Positions 1 through 8,588 are shown, counted from the first letter of the stretch. The stretch is DNA of 64,000 bases from Streptomyces sp. NBC_01298 (GCF_035978755.1 NZ_CP108414.1:7874001-7938000); one strand, 5' to 3'. Translations and numbers: made by a program. The notes: generated by a model from the sequence alone, not told the origin.

Positions 1-773
1 GCGGCCTCCGGCCCGACCAGGTACGGGGCCAGCGCGAGCTGCGTCGAACCCTCGCGGCGGAGCTGGTCGGCGATGGCGGCCACCGAACCCTCCTCGTCCA
101 GCGCGGCGGCCATCACCGGCACCGCGAGGCGGGCGGCCAGCAGCATGCCGGTGATGCCCGCGGCCTGCACGGCCTCCTCGCCGCCGGTGGTGACCAGGAC
201 GATGCCGTCGGCGGCCGTGGTCACGCTGAAGAGCCTGGCCCGGTCGGCGCGGGCGAGACCGGCCTCGGACAGCCGCACGTGCAGGCCCTCGGCGAGCAGC
301 GGGTGCGGACCCAGCGGGTCGGCGAGCTCGGCGGCGGCCGAGGAGTCCATGAGGGCCTGGCGCATGCGGCGCAGCAGGTCCCCGTCGGGGCCGGCCAGCA
401 GCGGAACGACCACGGCGTCCGGGCCGGTCGGCGCGGGCACCTCCTGCCCGGCGGCGCGGGCGGACTCCGCGCGCGCGGCGCGGTCCTGGGCGACGGTGGT
501 CAGCACGCCCGACAGGGACGGGAACTCGGTGGCGTCGTCACCGTCGAGGAAACCGACCCGGGCGTCCAGGCCGGGCAGCTCGGAGCGGCCGATGCTGATG
601 ATCTCTTCCGCGACTCCCCGCGAGGCGGCCGAAGGGGCACCGGGCACGGCGAGCACCAGCGCGGGCGCGCCCTCGGGCGCCACCGCGGGCTCGGGCCGGC
701 GGTGCCGTCCGGTCTGGCGGGGTCGCGGCATTCGTACGGGCAGGCCATTTGCGGGCCCAGTGGGGGAGCTCAT
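1..773 (-). CDS. CbiX/SirB-like chelatase family protein, 3' end cut off by the window
   Basis: An uninterrupted minus-strand frame begins with ATG at 773 and runs off the left edge, so about 257 residues are visible and the C-terminus is missing. After a basic, Pro-rich leader of about 35 residues come a hydrophobic beta-strand (ALVLAVPGAP) and segments such as EEIISIGRSELPGLDARVGF and PDAVVVPLLAG, laid out like the two half-domains of sirohydrochlorin cobalt/iron chelatases. In known family members such a protein inserts a metal into a tetrapyrrole. The expected metal-binding histidines are not obvious in the visible part, so it may be a non-catalytic relative. It lies downstream of ung on the same strand after a gap of about 130 bp. 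Family assignment is moderate; enzymatic activity is unproven. Confidence 0.6.
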   Translation of the reverse strand, partial: MSSPTGPANGLPVRMPRPRQTGRHRRPEPAVAPEGAPALVLAVPGAPSAASRGVAEEIISIGRSELPGLDARVGFLDGDDATEFPSLSGVLTTVAQDRAARAESARAAGQEVPAPTGPDAVVVPLLAGPDGDLLRRMRQALMDSSAAAELADPLGPHPLLAEGLHVRLSEAGLARADRARLFSVTTAADGIVLVTTGGEEAVQAAGITGMLLAARLAVPVMAAALDEEGSVAAIADQLRREGSTQLALAPYLVGPEA

Positions 774-906
774 GGCGCCGCATGCTACTGGTTTATCGAA
801 ACCGGGTGTTCGGGCAGGGCCTTCTCCGGCGGCATCTGTCCGTATTTATCCGGTGAATGTCAGATACCGTTCGGCTCTCCGGTCACCCGGTCGGTGACGC
901 GGCCGG

Positions 907-1593
907 TCACCCCGTGGCGGGAAGCCGCCAGTCCACGGGCTGCGCGCCCTGGCGGACCAGTAGGTCGTTGGCCTTGCTGAACGGCCGTGACCCGAAGAAC
1001 CCGTTGTCCGCGGACATCGGGGACGGATGCACCGATTCCACGGCCGGCAGATCGCCCAGCAGCGGTCGCAGGTTGCGCGCCTCGCGCCCCCACAGCACCG
1101 ACACCAGGGGCTTGCCGCGGGCGGCGAGCGCGCGGATGGCCTGCTCCGTCACGGCCTCCCAGCCCTTGCCGCGATGGGCGTTGGGCTTGCGCGGGGCCGT
1201 GGTGAGCGAGCGGTTCAGCAGCAGGACGCCCTGCCGCGTCCACGGGGTCAGGTCCCCGTTCAGGGGCTTGCCCGTGCCGAGATCGGCGTGCAGTTCGCGG
1301 AAGATGTTGTCGAGGCTCGGCGGCCACGGACTGACGTCGGGGGCGACGGAGAAGGACAGGCCGATCGCGTGCCCCGGCGTCGGGTACGGATCCTGCCCGA
1401 CGATCAGCACCTTGACCTCGTCGAAGGGCTGTTGGAACGCGCGCAGCACGTTCGCCCCCGCGGGTACGTAGGTCCTGCCCGCCGCGATCTCCGCGCGCAG
1501 GAAGTCGCCCATGGCGGCGATGTGCGCCGCCACCGGCTCCAGAGCCCGGGCCCAGCCCGGCTCGACGATCTCGTTCAACGGTCGTGCTGCCAC
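907..1593 (-). CDS. ung: Uracil-DNA glycosylase (family 1)
   Basis: The 228-residue protein excises uracil from DNA at the start of base-excision repair in the cytoplasm. The sequence carries the family-1 signature GQDPYP at residues 66-71, with the catalytic Asp at 68, the strand LLLNRSLTT at 124-132, and the DNA-intercalation loop HPSPMS at 189-194 with the catalytic His at 189. Length is normal for the family. The start is a GTG at 1593 with only a weak ribosome binding site, and the frame opens with conserved-looking sequence. Short GGTGAC/GTCACC inverted repeats just past the stop (about 882-912) may help termination. It is unlikely to be anything else. Confidence 0.96.
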   Translation of the reverse strand: MAARPLNEIVEPGWARALEPVAAHIAAMGDFLRAEIAAGRTYVPAGANVLRAFQQPFDEVKVLIVGQDPYPTPGHAIGLSFSVAPDVSPWPPSLDNIFRELHADLGTGKPLNGDLTPWTRQGVLLLNRSLTTAPRKPNAHRGKGWEAVTEQAIRALAARGKPLVSVLWGREARNLRPLLGDLPAVESVHPSPMSADNGFFGSRPFSKANDLLVRQGAQPVDWRLPATG

Positions 1594-1651
1594 GGTGGAT
1601 CACTCTACTGGCCCAGTCCGCCGCCCGCCGCCACCCGTCACGGGACCGGCC

Positions 1652-2293
1652 TCAGGCGTTCTCGACGCCGCGGCCGGGGGCGCGCATGTCGCCTGTTCCG
1701 GGAGTGCCGTCGGCGAGCCCGTAGCGCAGGTACACCGTTCCCTTGGCGCCGGTGGCCGGGGGTGCGAGCAGCGCGAGGTTGGTGGGCACGGCGCCGTCGT
1801 CGAACACCTTCTTCCCGACACCGAGCACGATCGGGTGCACCCACAGGTCGAGGCGGTCGAAGAGCTTCTCCCGCAGCAGCGTCTGGACGAGGTTCAGGCT
1901 GCCGACGACCTTCACGTGCTCGTGCCGGTCACGGATCTCGCGCACCGCGCCGGCCAGGTCCGGGCCGAGGTGGGTGGACCCGGCCCACGCGAGGTCGGGC
2001 CTGCCGCGCGAGGCCACGTACTTCGGGACGCTGTTGAAGAGCGTGGCGATCTCGCCGTCCTCGCCGCCCTTCTGGTGCGGCCAGTAGGCGGCGAAGATGT
2101 CGTACGTCCGCCGGCCGAGCAGCAGGGCGTCCGTGCCCTCGTACGCGGCTGCGACCTGCGCCCCGGTGACCTCGTCCAGCAGGGGTGCCTGCCAGCCGCC
2201 GAAGGGGAACCCCGCCGGGTCCTCGTCGGGGCCGCCGGGGGCCTGCCCGACGAGGTCGAGGGTCGAGAACAGCTCGATGTGGATGAGGCCCAT
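1652..2293 (-). CDS. Dihydrofolate reductase-like / RibD C-terminal domain protein
   Basis: The 213-residue cytoplasmic protein belongs to the RibD C-terminal (DHFR-like) fold. The opening strand MGLIHIELFSTLDLVG, the segment DALLLGRRTYDIFAAYWP and the later VKVVGSLNLVQTLL plus PIVLGVGKKVF follow the family order. Members reduce pteridine- or ribityl-type substrates with NADPH, but many in Streptomyces have no assigned substrate, so only the family is claimed. ATG at 2293 is preceded by GGGAG with 7-nt spacing. It stands alone, divergent from the VWA lipoprotein gene, and shares with it an intergenic region containing a 7-3-7 palindrome. Confidence 0.85.
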   Translation of the reverse strand: MGLIHIELFSTLDLVGQAPGGPDEDPAGFPFGGWQAPLLDEVTGAQVAAAYEGTDALLLGRRTYDIFAAYWPHQKGGEDGEIATLFNSVPKYVASRGRPDLAWAGSTHLGPDLAGAVREIRDRHEHVKVVGSLNLVQTLLREKLFDRLDLWVHPIVLGVGKKVFDDGAVPTNLALLAPPATGAKGTVYLRYGLADGTPGTGDMRAPGRGVENA

Positions 2294-2421
2294 GGCGTAC
2301 TCCCGGTGCGTTGGACGGTGTCTTCACAGGGATAGACCCTCCGGCGTGCGAAAACTCATCGCCACGACGGAGCGGTCCTGCCTTCGGCGGCGGGAACCCC
2401 GGCCCCCGTTGTCGCTTCGAT

Positions 2422-2438
2422 ACCTGTTCGCAACAGGT
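2422..2438. promoter_or_regulatory. Perfect 7-3-7 palindrome (candidate operator)
   Basis: ACCTGTT-CGC-AACAGGT lies between the divergent DHFR-like and VWA lipoprotein genes, with nearly symmetric TCGA flanks extending the dyad to about 25 bp. It has the shape of a dimeric repressor site. No regulator gene is adjacent, so the binding protein is unknown. Confidence 0.5.
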
Positions 2439-2503
2439 TCGATTGCTCCAACTCCACGTCCCGGGCGTCCCATTCAGCACCGATGACGTTCGAGGGAGAC
2501 CGT

Positions 2504-4111
2504 ATGGAGCCCCACGAGGACCGCACGCACAGCGCACCCCGCACGCCCGGAGCACCCCGCGGAGGCGGCCCGGGACGGCGGAGAACCCGCGGCAGACTGG
2601 CCGCCGCGGTCCTCGCCGGCGGCCTCCTGCTCGCCGGCTGCGGAAGCGGCGGCTCGAACCGCAGCGCCGACGGGGGGTGGAACGGCGGCGACGCCGGGCC
2701 GCGGCCGTCCGCCACCCGCCCCGGCGGAGAAGCCACGGAGGGCGAGAGCGACGGGCGGCGCCCGACCGGACCGCCCGCCGACTACCTCTCCACCTTCGCG
2801 CTCGACGTGGACACCGCCAGCTACGGGTACGCCCGCCGCACCCTCGCGGACGGCAAGCTCCCCGACCCCGCCACCGTCCGCCCCGAGGAGTTCGTCAACA
2901 GCTTCCGGCAGGACTACCAGGAGCCCGACGGCGACGGCTTCTCCGTCACCGTGGACGGAGCCCGCACCACCGAGCCGAACTGGTCGCTGGTCCGCGTCGG
3001 CCTCGCCACCCGGGTCGGCAACGGCGGGGCGGACGGCGCCGAGGCCCGGCCGCCCGCGGCGCTCACCTTCGTCGTGGACGTCTCCGGTTCCATGGCCGAG
3101 CCGGGCCGCCTCGACCTCGTCCGCAGCTCCATGGGCCTGATGACCGACCAGCTCCGCGAAGACGACTCGGTCGCCGTCGTCACCTTCAGCGGCAAGGCCC
3201 AGACCCGGCTGCCGATGACCGGTGTCGAAGGCAACCGCGACCGCATCCACGAGGTGATCTCCGCGCTGCGCACCGCCGACTCCACCAACGTGGAGGCCGG
3301 GGTCACCACCGGGTACGAGGTCGCGGTCGCGTCGCTGCGCCCCGGGGCCACCAACCGGGTCGTCCTGCTCTCCGACGCCCTGGCCAACACCGGGGCCACC
3401 TCCGCCGACACCATCCTGAAGCGGATCGGCGAGGCCCGGACCAAGCACGGGATCACCCTGTTCGGGGTGGGCGTGGGCAGCGAGTACAACGACGCCTTCA
3501 TGGAACGGCTCGCCGACAAGGGCGACGGGCACACCGCCTACGTCTCCGACAAGGAGGGCGCCCGCAAGGTGTTCTGCGAGGACCTCCCGGCGCAGGTGCA
3601 GCTGCGGGCCCGCGACGCGAAGGCCCAGGTCGCCTTCGATCCGGGGACCGTCGAACGGTTCCGGCTGATCGGCTACGACGACCGCCGCGTCGCCGACGGC
3701 GACTTCAGGAACAACGCGGTGGACGGGGGAGAGGTCGGCTCCGGCCACTCCGTGACCGCCCTGTACGCGGTACGGCTGCGCCCCGGAGCCGCCGGACACC
3801 TGGTGACGGCGACGGTGCGCTGGCTGGACCCGCGCACCCGGGCGCCGCACGAGGAGTCCGGCCGGATCGAGGCGGAGGCCCTGTCCGGCGACGTGTGGAC
3901 CGCGGCGTCCCCGCGGTTCCAGGTCACCGCGGTGGCCGCCTACTTCGCCTCCGCCCTGCGCGAGCGCGACGGCGGCTGGGAGCGGGTGCCTGGCTCCGTA
4001 CCGCTGGCGAGCCTGGCCGGGCACGCGGAACGGCTGGCCGGGAGCACCGAGGATCCGGCCGTACGCGACCTGGCGCAGGCCGTGTACCAGGCCCGCGGGC
4101 TCACCGGCTGA
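2504..4111 (+). CDS. VWA-domain lipoprotein (YfbK-like)
   Basis: The 535-residue exported lipoprotein has a basic N-terminus, a hydrophobic stretch and the lipobox LLAGC with the lipidated Cys at about residue 46. After a Gly/Ser-rich linker comes a YfbK-type N-terminal region (STFALDVDTASYGYARR), then a von Willebrand A domain with the MIDAS motif DVSGSM and a C-terminal YfbK-associated domain. Such proteins are thought to be metal-dependent adhesion or assembly factors on the outer face of the membrane; no ligand is known. I chose ATG 2504 over ATG 2483 because GGGAG sits 5 nt upstream of it. It converges on the Asp-box gene, with a MITE between them. Confidence 0.88.
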   Translation: MEPHEDRTHSAPRTPGAPRGGGPGRRRTRGRLAAAVLAGGLLLAGCGSGGSNRSADGGWNGGDAGPRPSATRPGGEATEGESDGRRPTGPPADYLSTFALDVDTASYGYARRTLADGKLPDPATVRPEEFVNSFRQDYQEPDGDGFSVTVDGARTTEPNWSLVRVGLATRVGNGGADGAEARPPAALTFVVDVSGSMAEPGRLDLVRSSMGLMTDQLREDDSVAVVTFSGKAQTRLPMTGVEGNRDRIHEVISALRTADSTNVEAGVTTGYEVAVASLRPGATNRVVLLSDALANTGATSADTILKRIGEARTKHGITLFGVGVGSEYNDAFMERLADKGDGHTAYVSDKEGARKVFCEDLPAQVQLRARDAKAQVAFDPGTVERFRLIGYDDRRVADGDFRNNAVDGGEVGSGHSVTALYAVRLRPGAAGHLVTATVRWLDPRTRAPHEESGRIEAEALSGDVWTAASPRFQVTAVAAYFASALRERDGGWERVPGSVPLASLAGHAERLAGSTEDPAVRDLAQAVYQARGLTG

Positions 4112-4160
4112 GGTCACCGGCCAGGGTCCGGGTCCAGCGCCCGGCCCCGGGCCGCCGCCG

Positions 4161-4329
4161 CTAGGTCGTCTCTTTCGGATCTTGTCGGCCGAGTCCGCGG
4201 CGTCTGGTGCCGTGCCTGGGCGTGCTGTCGGGGCGCTCGCGTGCTGGGTGTACGTGGTCGCCTCGGCAGTGCGGCCAGGCGCGGTGCCAGGCGTCGCGGG
4301 CCCGGCAAGATCCGAAAGAGACGGCCTAG
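4161..4329. mobile_element. Fold-back MITE with about 27-bp terminal inverted repeats and CTAG target duplication
   Basis: The left end reads CTAGGTCGTCTCTTTCGGAT and continues CTTGTCGG. The right end, read on the minus strand, is CTAGGCCGTCTCTTTCGGAT continuing CTTGCCGG. The arms match over about 28 bp with two mismatches, and weaker complementarity continues inward, so almost the whole 169 bp can fold on itself. CTAG at both outer ends fits a target-site duplication. There is no internal ORF, so it is a non-autonomous element, probably mobilised by an IS5-like transposase (inference from ends and target). It sits exactly between two convergent genes and supplies the TAG stop of the Asp-box gene, so it may now act as a bidirectional terminator. 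Confidence 0.82.
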
Positions 4330-5417
4330 CCGTTCAGCACGGCGGCCCGTACGCACAGGACGTCGGGCAGGTGCTCCGCCAGCAACTGCCAGCTGTCGCC
4401 GTCGTCATGGCTGGCGTACAGCTCGCCGTTGCGGTTGCCGAAGTAGATGCCGGCCGGGTCCGCGTCGTCGGTGCAGAGCGCGTCGCGCAGCACGGTGCCG
4501 TAGTGGTCCCCGGCCGGCAGCCCCTTCGTCAGGGGCTCCCAGGTCGCGCCCGCGTCCCGCGTCCGGAAGACCCGGCAGCGGTGTTCCGCCGGGACGCGGT
4601 CGATGTCGGCGTTGAGCGGGAAGACGTAGGCGGTGCCGGGCCGGTGCGGGTGGGCGGCCACCGCGAAGCCGAAGTCGGACGGCAGGCCGGCGCCGATGTC
4701 CGTCCAGCGGGTCCCGGCGTCGTCGCTGCGGTACACGCCCCAGTGGTTCTGCAGGTACAGCCGGTCGGTGTCGCCCGCGTCCTGGGCGATCTTGTGCACG
4801 CACTGGCCGAACTCGGGATCCGGATCGGGCAGGAACACCGCCGAGACCCCGCGGTTGGACGGGGCCCAGCTCGCCCCGCCGTCCGTGGTCCGGAACACCC
4901 CGGCCGTGGAGACCGCCACCGTGACCAGGTCCGGGTCGCCCGGGTCGGTGATCACCGTGTGCAGGCCCTCGCCGCCGCCGCCCGGGACCCACTTGTCCCG
5001 GGTCGGGTGCTCCCACAGGGGGCGGACCAGCTCGAAGGACTCGCCGCGGTCGGCCGAGCGGAACAGCGCGGCCGGCTCGGTCCCCGCGTAGACCACGCCG
5101 GGGGCCTCGGGGCCGGCCGGATGGAGCTGCCAGACCCGCTCCAGGGAGGCTCCGGTGTCCTCGGGGAACTTGACGGCGGCCGCGGCGGGCTCCTGCCAGG
5201 TCGCGCCCAGGTCGTCGGAGCTGAAGACGGAGGGACCCCAGTGGGTGCTGTCCCCGGCGACCAGGAGCCGGGGCGCGCCGCCCCGCCGGTCGATGGCGAC
5301 GGCCGAGACCGCCTGGGCGTTGAAGTGCGGATCGCCGAACTCCCAAGTGCCGCCGGAACCCCGGCGGCCGATGAACAGTCCCTTGCGGGTCCCCGCGAGC
5401 AGTAGCACGTCGGTCAT
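4326..5417 (-). CDS. BNR/Asp-box repeat protein (sialidase-like propeller)
   Basis: The 363-residue protein has no clear signal peptide and contains about six Asp-box-like repeats (SSDDLGATW, SADRGESF, TTDGGASW, SDDAGTRW, TRDAGATW, SHDDGDSW), which mark a beta-propeller like those of sialidases and YCF48-type proteins. No sialidase catalytic Arg triad is evident, so it is probably a binding or scaffold propeller. ATG 5417 is preferred over the in-frame GTG at 5426 because GGAGG lies about 6 nt upstream of the ATG. The stop codon TAG falls inside the CTAG duplicated by the neighbouring MITE. It is divergent from the old-yellow-enzyme gene. Confidence 0.82.
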   Translation of the reverse strand: MTDVLLLAGTRKGLFIGRRGSGGTWEFGDPHFNAQAVSAVAIDRRGGAPRLLVAGDSTHWGPSVFSSDDLGATWQEPAAAAVKFPEDTGASLERVWQLHPAGPEAPGVVYAGTEPAALFRSADRGESFELVRPLWEHPTRDKWVPGGGGEGLHTVITDPGDPDLVTVAVSTAGVFRTTDGGASWAPSNRGVSAVFLPDPDPEFGQCVHKIAQDAGDTDRLYLQNHWGVYRSDDAGTRWTDIGAGLPSDFGFAVAAHPHRPGTAYVFPLNADIDRVPAEHRCRVFRTRDAGATWEPLTKGLPAGDHYGTVLRDALCTDDADPAGIYFGNRNGELYASHDDGDSWQLLAEHLPDVLCVRAAVLNG

Positions 5418-5460
5418 GGCCGACACCTCCGGACGTCTTTGTCCTGCACGACAGCTTTTT

Positions 5461-5486
5461 TGTCAGTCTGCACCCGGCCACTGACA
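5461..5486. promoter_or_regulatory. TGTCAGT...ACTGACA inverted repeat upstream of the Asp-box gene
   Basis: A perfect 7-bp inverted repeat with a 12-bp spacer lies 44-69 bp upstream of the Asp-box gene start. It is separate from the TCTCGTA operators nearer the oxidoreductase gene. It may be an operator for the minus-strand gene; the cognate regulator is unknown. Confidence 0.35.
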
Positions 5487-5542
5487 GCGGCAGGTCGCCG
5501 CGCGCGGGCCCGCTGCGGGCCCCCGCCCGGTCATACGAAGGG

Positions 5543-5557
5543 TCTCGTACTACGAGA
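5543..5557. promoter_or_regulatory. Operator palindrome TCTCGTACTACGAGA for the ArsR-type regulator
   Basis: A perfect 15-bp palindrome (TCTCGTA-C-TACGAGA) lies about 80 bp upstream of the old-yellow-enzyme start. Further related half-sites follow at about 5560-5585 (TTCGTAGTAC, ATCTCGTACTT). A related TCTCGTACGA sequence occurs upstream of the ArsR-type gene at 6861. The shared motif supports common control of both genes by that regulator. Confidence 0.65.
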
Positions 5558-5635
5558 GATTTCGTAGTACGGTGAATCTCGTACTTAGCGGCGCCGATTC
5601 CCCGGTGCGCTTCCAGTCGCCTCTGGAGACCCCTC

Positions 5636-6736
5636 ATGAGTGCTGCCCCCGTTTCCTTCGCCGCGCTGTTCCAGCCGTGGACCATCCGCTCGGTCACCGT
5701 CCCGAACCGGGTGTGGATGGCCGCGATGTGCCAGTACAGTGCCGAGCCCTCCGGCCCGGACGCGGGCGTGGCCAACGACTGGCACTTCGCGCACTACGCG
5801 GCCCGGGCCACCGGCGGCACCGGCCTGATCATCCAGGAGGCCACGGCCGTCGCTCCCGAGGGGCGGATCTCGCCGTACGACCTCGGCATCTGGAACGACA
5901 CCCAGGTCGAGGCGCTGCGCCGGATCACCTCCTTCGTCGCCGGCCAGGGCGCGGTTCCCGGCATCCAGCTCGCCCACGCCGGCCGCAAGGCCTCCACCGA
6001 CCGCACCTGGAAGGGCGGGCAGCCCGTCGGCCCCGAGGCGCACGGCTGGCTGCCCAGCGCCCCGAGCCCCGTGCCGTTCTCCTCGGACCACCCGGTCCCG
6101 CACGAACTGACGATCGGTGAGATCCGGGACGTCGTCGGGCAGTTCGCGGCCGCCGCCCGGCGCTCGCTCGCCGCCGGCTACCGGGTCGTCGAGATCCACG
6201 GCGCCCACGGGTACCTGATCGGCGAGTTCCTCTCCCCGCACAGCAACAAGCGCACCGACGAGTACGGCGGATCCTTCGAGAACCGCACCCGCCTCGCCCT
6301 CGAAGTCACCGACGCCGTACGGGCGGTGTGGCCCGAGGAGCTGCCGCTGTTCTTCCGGATCTCCGCCACCGACTGGCTGGAGGAGGACGGCTGGACCGCC
6401 GACGAGACCGTCCGGCTGGCCGGACTGCTCCAGGAGCACGGAGTGGACCTCCTCGACGTCTCCACCGGCGGCCTCGCCCCCGGGGTGACGATCCCCGTCG
6501 GCCCCGGCTACCAGGTGCCCTTCGCGGCCCGGGTCAAGGCCGAGACCACCCTCCCCGTCGCCGCCGTGGGTCTGATCACCGAGCCGGAGCAGGCCGAGAA
6601 GATCCTGGCCAACGGCGAGGCGGACGCCGTCCTGCTGGGCCGCGAGCTGCTGCGCGACCCGTTCTGGGCCCGCCGCGCGGCCGCCGAGCTCGGCGCGCGG
6701 ATCCGTACACCCGAGCAGTACCACCGCTCCTGGTGA
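5636..6736 (+). CDS. NADH:flavin oxidoreductase, YqjM/old yellow enzyme class
   Basis: The 366-residue cytoplasmic FMN enzyme would reduce activated C=C bonds of electrophiles (enones, quinone-like compounds) with NAD(P)H. The YqjM-type active-site signature CQYS is at residues 32-35, with the redox-sensing Cys 32 and Tyr 34. The substrate-binding His pair lies in HGAHGYL near residue 186, and YGGSFENR is the FMN/phosphate segment. Length is standard. The gene sits upstream of an ArsR-type regulator, and repeats of the same operator motif lie before both genes. The arrangement matches the known link between CyeR-like thiol-sensing ArsR proteins and old yellow enzymes in corynebacteria, so induction by thiol-reactive electrophiles is inferred. 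Confidence 0.93.
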   Translation: MSAAPVSFAALFQPWTIRSVTVPNRVWMAAMCQYSAEPSGPDAGVANDWHFAHYAARATGGTGLIIQEATAVAPEGRISPYDLGIWNDTQVEALRRITSFVAGQGAVPGIQLAHAGRKASTDRTWKGGQPVGPEAHGWLPSAPSPVPFSSDHPVPHELTIGEIRDVVGQFAAAARRSLAAGYRVVEIHGAHGYLIGEFLSPHSNKRTDEYGGSFENRTRLALEVTDAVRAVWPEELPLFFRISATDWLEEDGWTADETVRLAGLLQEHGVDLLDVSTGGLAPGVTIPVGPGYQVPFAARVKAETTLPVAAVGLITEPEQAEKILANGEADAVLLGRELLRDPFWARRAAAELGARIRTPEQYHRSW

Positions 6737-6790
6737 ACCGGTGCGGTGCGGGGACGGGGGTCCCGCACCGCACCCACCGTTCGGATCCGC

Positions 6791-6818
6791 TCCTACGATG
6801 GTTCTCGTACGATGGGGC
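6791..6818. promoter_or_regulatory. Operator-like repeats upstream of the ArsR-type gene
   Basis: The stretch contains two TACGATGG direct repeats (6794 and 6808 region) and TCTCGTACGA, which resembles the TCTCGTA arm of the palindrome at 5543. It lies about 45-70 bp before the regulator start, where autoregulation would act. Confidence 0.5.
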
Positions 6819-6860
6819 ACAGCAGCAAGCGCGGCATCACCCAGTGAGTGGAGTACGGAC

Positions 6861-7208
6861 ATGACGGAACGTGAAGCGGCCCGTGTCCTCGTCCACCCCG
6901 AGGCCGCCGAGATCCGGCTCGAAGGGGTCCTGCACGCCCTCTCCGACCCGGTCCGGCTCTCCATCGTCCGCGATCTCGCGGCCACGGAAGCAGAGCTGGC
7001 CTGCTCGTACTTCGAGCTCCCGGTCACCAAGTCCACGACCACGCACCACTTCCGGGTCCTGCGCGAGAGCGGTGTCGTGCGCCAGTGCTACCGCGGCACG
7101 GCCAAGATGAACGGGCTGCGCCGCGCGGAGCTGGCGGAGCTGTTCCCCGGGCTCCTCGACGGCGTCCTGGCCGCGGCCGCCGCCGAGCAGGCGCGCGACG
7201 ACGGCTGA
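6861..7208 (+). CDS. ArsR-family transcriptional regulator (CyeR-like)
   Basis: The 115-residue DNA-binding protein has a winged helix-turn-helix: the dimer/helix segment ALSDPVRLSIVRDL at residues 26-39 and the recognition region TTTHHFRVLRESGVV at 59-73. Two cysteines, Cys48 and Cys76, could provide thiol-based sensing; no CxC metal site of the ArsR/CadC type is present. ATG 6861 is chosen because GGAG lies upstream and the family begins near here; longer in-frame starts would cover the operator region. It follows the old yellow enzyme on the same strand and probably represses it and itself. Redox sensing is inferred from context. Confidence 0.9.
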   Translation: MTEREAARVLVHPEAAEIRLEGVLHALSDPVRLSIVRDLAATEAELACSYFELPVTKSTTTHHFRVLRESGVVRQCYRGTAKMNGLRRAELAELFPGLLDGVLAAAAAEQARDDG

Positions 7209-7232
7209 GCCGGCCGGACCCCGGCCGGGGAG

Positions 7233-8588
7233 TCAGTCCGTGCCGCCCGCCGCGCCCAGCAGCCCCGCCCAGTCGGGGATCTTGACGGAGCGCCGGCCCA
7301 GGGAGCGCCCCAGTTCCGCCTCCGCCGCCTCGATGGCCAGCCACCCCGGCCACCGGACGGGTCGCAGCCCGGCCTCCCGCAGGGCCTCCAGCGGGTCCCG
7401 CTCCCGGTCGCGCCGGGCCAGCGCCCCCGCGTCCTGGAGCAGGGAGGAGGCCGTCTCCTTCGCGCAGGGCCGGTTGGTGCCGATGACCCCGGTCGGGCCG
7501 CGCTTGATCCAGCCCGCCACGTACTCGCCGACGGAGGCGCGGCCCTCCCTGAGCACCCGCCCCGCGGCGTGCGGGACGGTACCGCGCCGCTCGTCGAAGG
7601 GCAGCCCGGCCAGCGGCACGCCCTGGTACCCCACCGAGCGCAGCACCAGCTGCGCCGGCACGTCCTCGTAGACCCCGGTGCCCGTGACCCCGCCCAGGCC
7701 GTCGGGGGCGGTCCGCTCGAAGCGCATCCCGCTGACCCGGCCGTCCGGGCCGCCGAGCACCTCCACCGGGCGCAGGAAGAACCGCAGTGCGATCCGCCGG
7801 TCCCCGCCGCTCGCCGGATCCGCGGCCCAGCCGCGCAGCACCTCCACGTTGCGCCGGTTCACCGCGGGCAGGGCCGCGCCAGGGTCCGCGTACGCCGGGT
7901 CGAGGGCCAGTTCCGCCGGGTCGGCCCCCGCGTCCACGCCCGGCAGGGTGGCCAGCTCGCGCAGCTCCTTGGTGGTGAACTTGCCCTGGGAGGGCCCGCG
8001 CCGGGCCACCATGTGGACCGTGCGCACCCCGCTCGCGCCGAGTGCGCCCAGGGCCGGCTGCGGCATGTCGGTGGGGGCCAGCTCCGGTACGCCCCGGGCC
8101 AGGATCCGCGTCACGTCGACCGCCACGTTCCCGGCGCCGACCACGATCGCCGCATCCACCCCGGGCAGCCCGAACGCCTCGGCCGCGGCGTCCGGATGGC
8201 CGCTGTACCAGGACACGAAGGCCGTCGCGGAATGCACCCCGGCGAGGTCCTCGCCGGGGATGCCGAGCATCCGGTCCCGGGCGGCGCCGACGCAGTAGAC
8301 CACCGCGTGGTACAGCTCCAGCAGCCGGGCGGTGGGCAGGGCCTCCCCGCCGACCTCGACGTTCCCGAGGAAACGGATCCGCTCGTCCTCCAGCACGGTG
8401 CGCAGGCTGCCCTGGAGGGACTTGATCTTCTCGTGGTCGGGGGCCACCCCGTACCGCACGAGCCCGTACGGAGCCGGCAGCCGGTCGATCACGTCGACCC
8501 GGATCCCCGGCACCTCACGCTGCTGTACGAGTGTCTGTGCGGCGTAGACCCCGCTGGGGCCCGATCCGACGACGGCGATACGAAGCAC
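7233..8588 (-). CDS. fprA: Ferredoxin/adrenodoxin-type NADP+ reductase (FprA-like)
   Basis: The 451-residue FAD enzyme moves electrons between NADPH and ferredoxin, and in actinomycetes can feed cytochromes P450. The N-terminal dinucleotide fold shows GSGPSG at residues 8-13, followed by DRLPAPYGLVRYGVAPDH, typical of the adrenodoxin-reductase family. A second Rossmann motif, GAGNVAVDVTR, binds NADP. The C-terminal GWIKRGPTGVIGTNRPCAKET is diagnostic of FprA. It is a single gene, converging on the ArsR-type gene (24 bp apart) and with its start about 50 bp from the end of the DUF305 gene. The physiological ferredoxin is not in this window. Confidence 0.93.
   Translation of the reverse strand: MLRIAVVGSGPSGVYAAQTLVQQREVPGIRVDVIDRLPAPYGLVRYGVAPDHEKIKSLQGSLRTVLEDERIRFLGNVEVGGEALPTARLLELYHAVVYCVGAARDRMLGIPGEDLAGVHSATAFVSWYSGHPDAAAEAFGLPGVDAAIVVGAGNVAVDVTRILARGVPELAPTDMPQPALGALGASGVRTVHMVARRGPSQGKFTTKELRELATLPGVDAGADPAELALDPAYADPGAALPAVNRRNVEVLRGWAADPASGGDRRIALRFFLRPVEVLGGPDGRVSGMRFERTAPDGLGGVTGTGVYEDVPAQLVLRSVGYQGVPLAGLPFDERRGTVPHAAGRVLREGRASVGEYVAGWIKRGPTGVIGTNRPCAKETASSLLQDAGALARRDRERDPLEALREAGLRPVRWPGWLAIEAAEAELGRSLGRRSVKIPDWAGLLGAAGGTD

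Noticed and set aside
2474..4117. Minus-strand open frame of 547 codons opposite the VWA lipoprotein
   Set aside because: The plus-strand gene has a lipobox, MIDAS motif and ribosome binding site; the opposite frame has none of these and only reflects codon bias.
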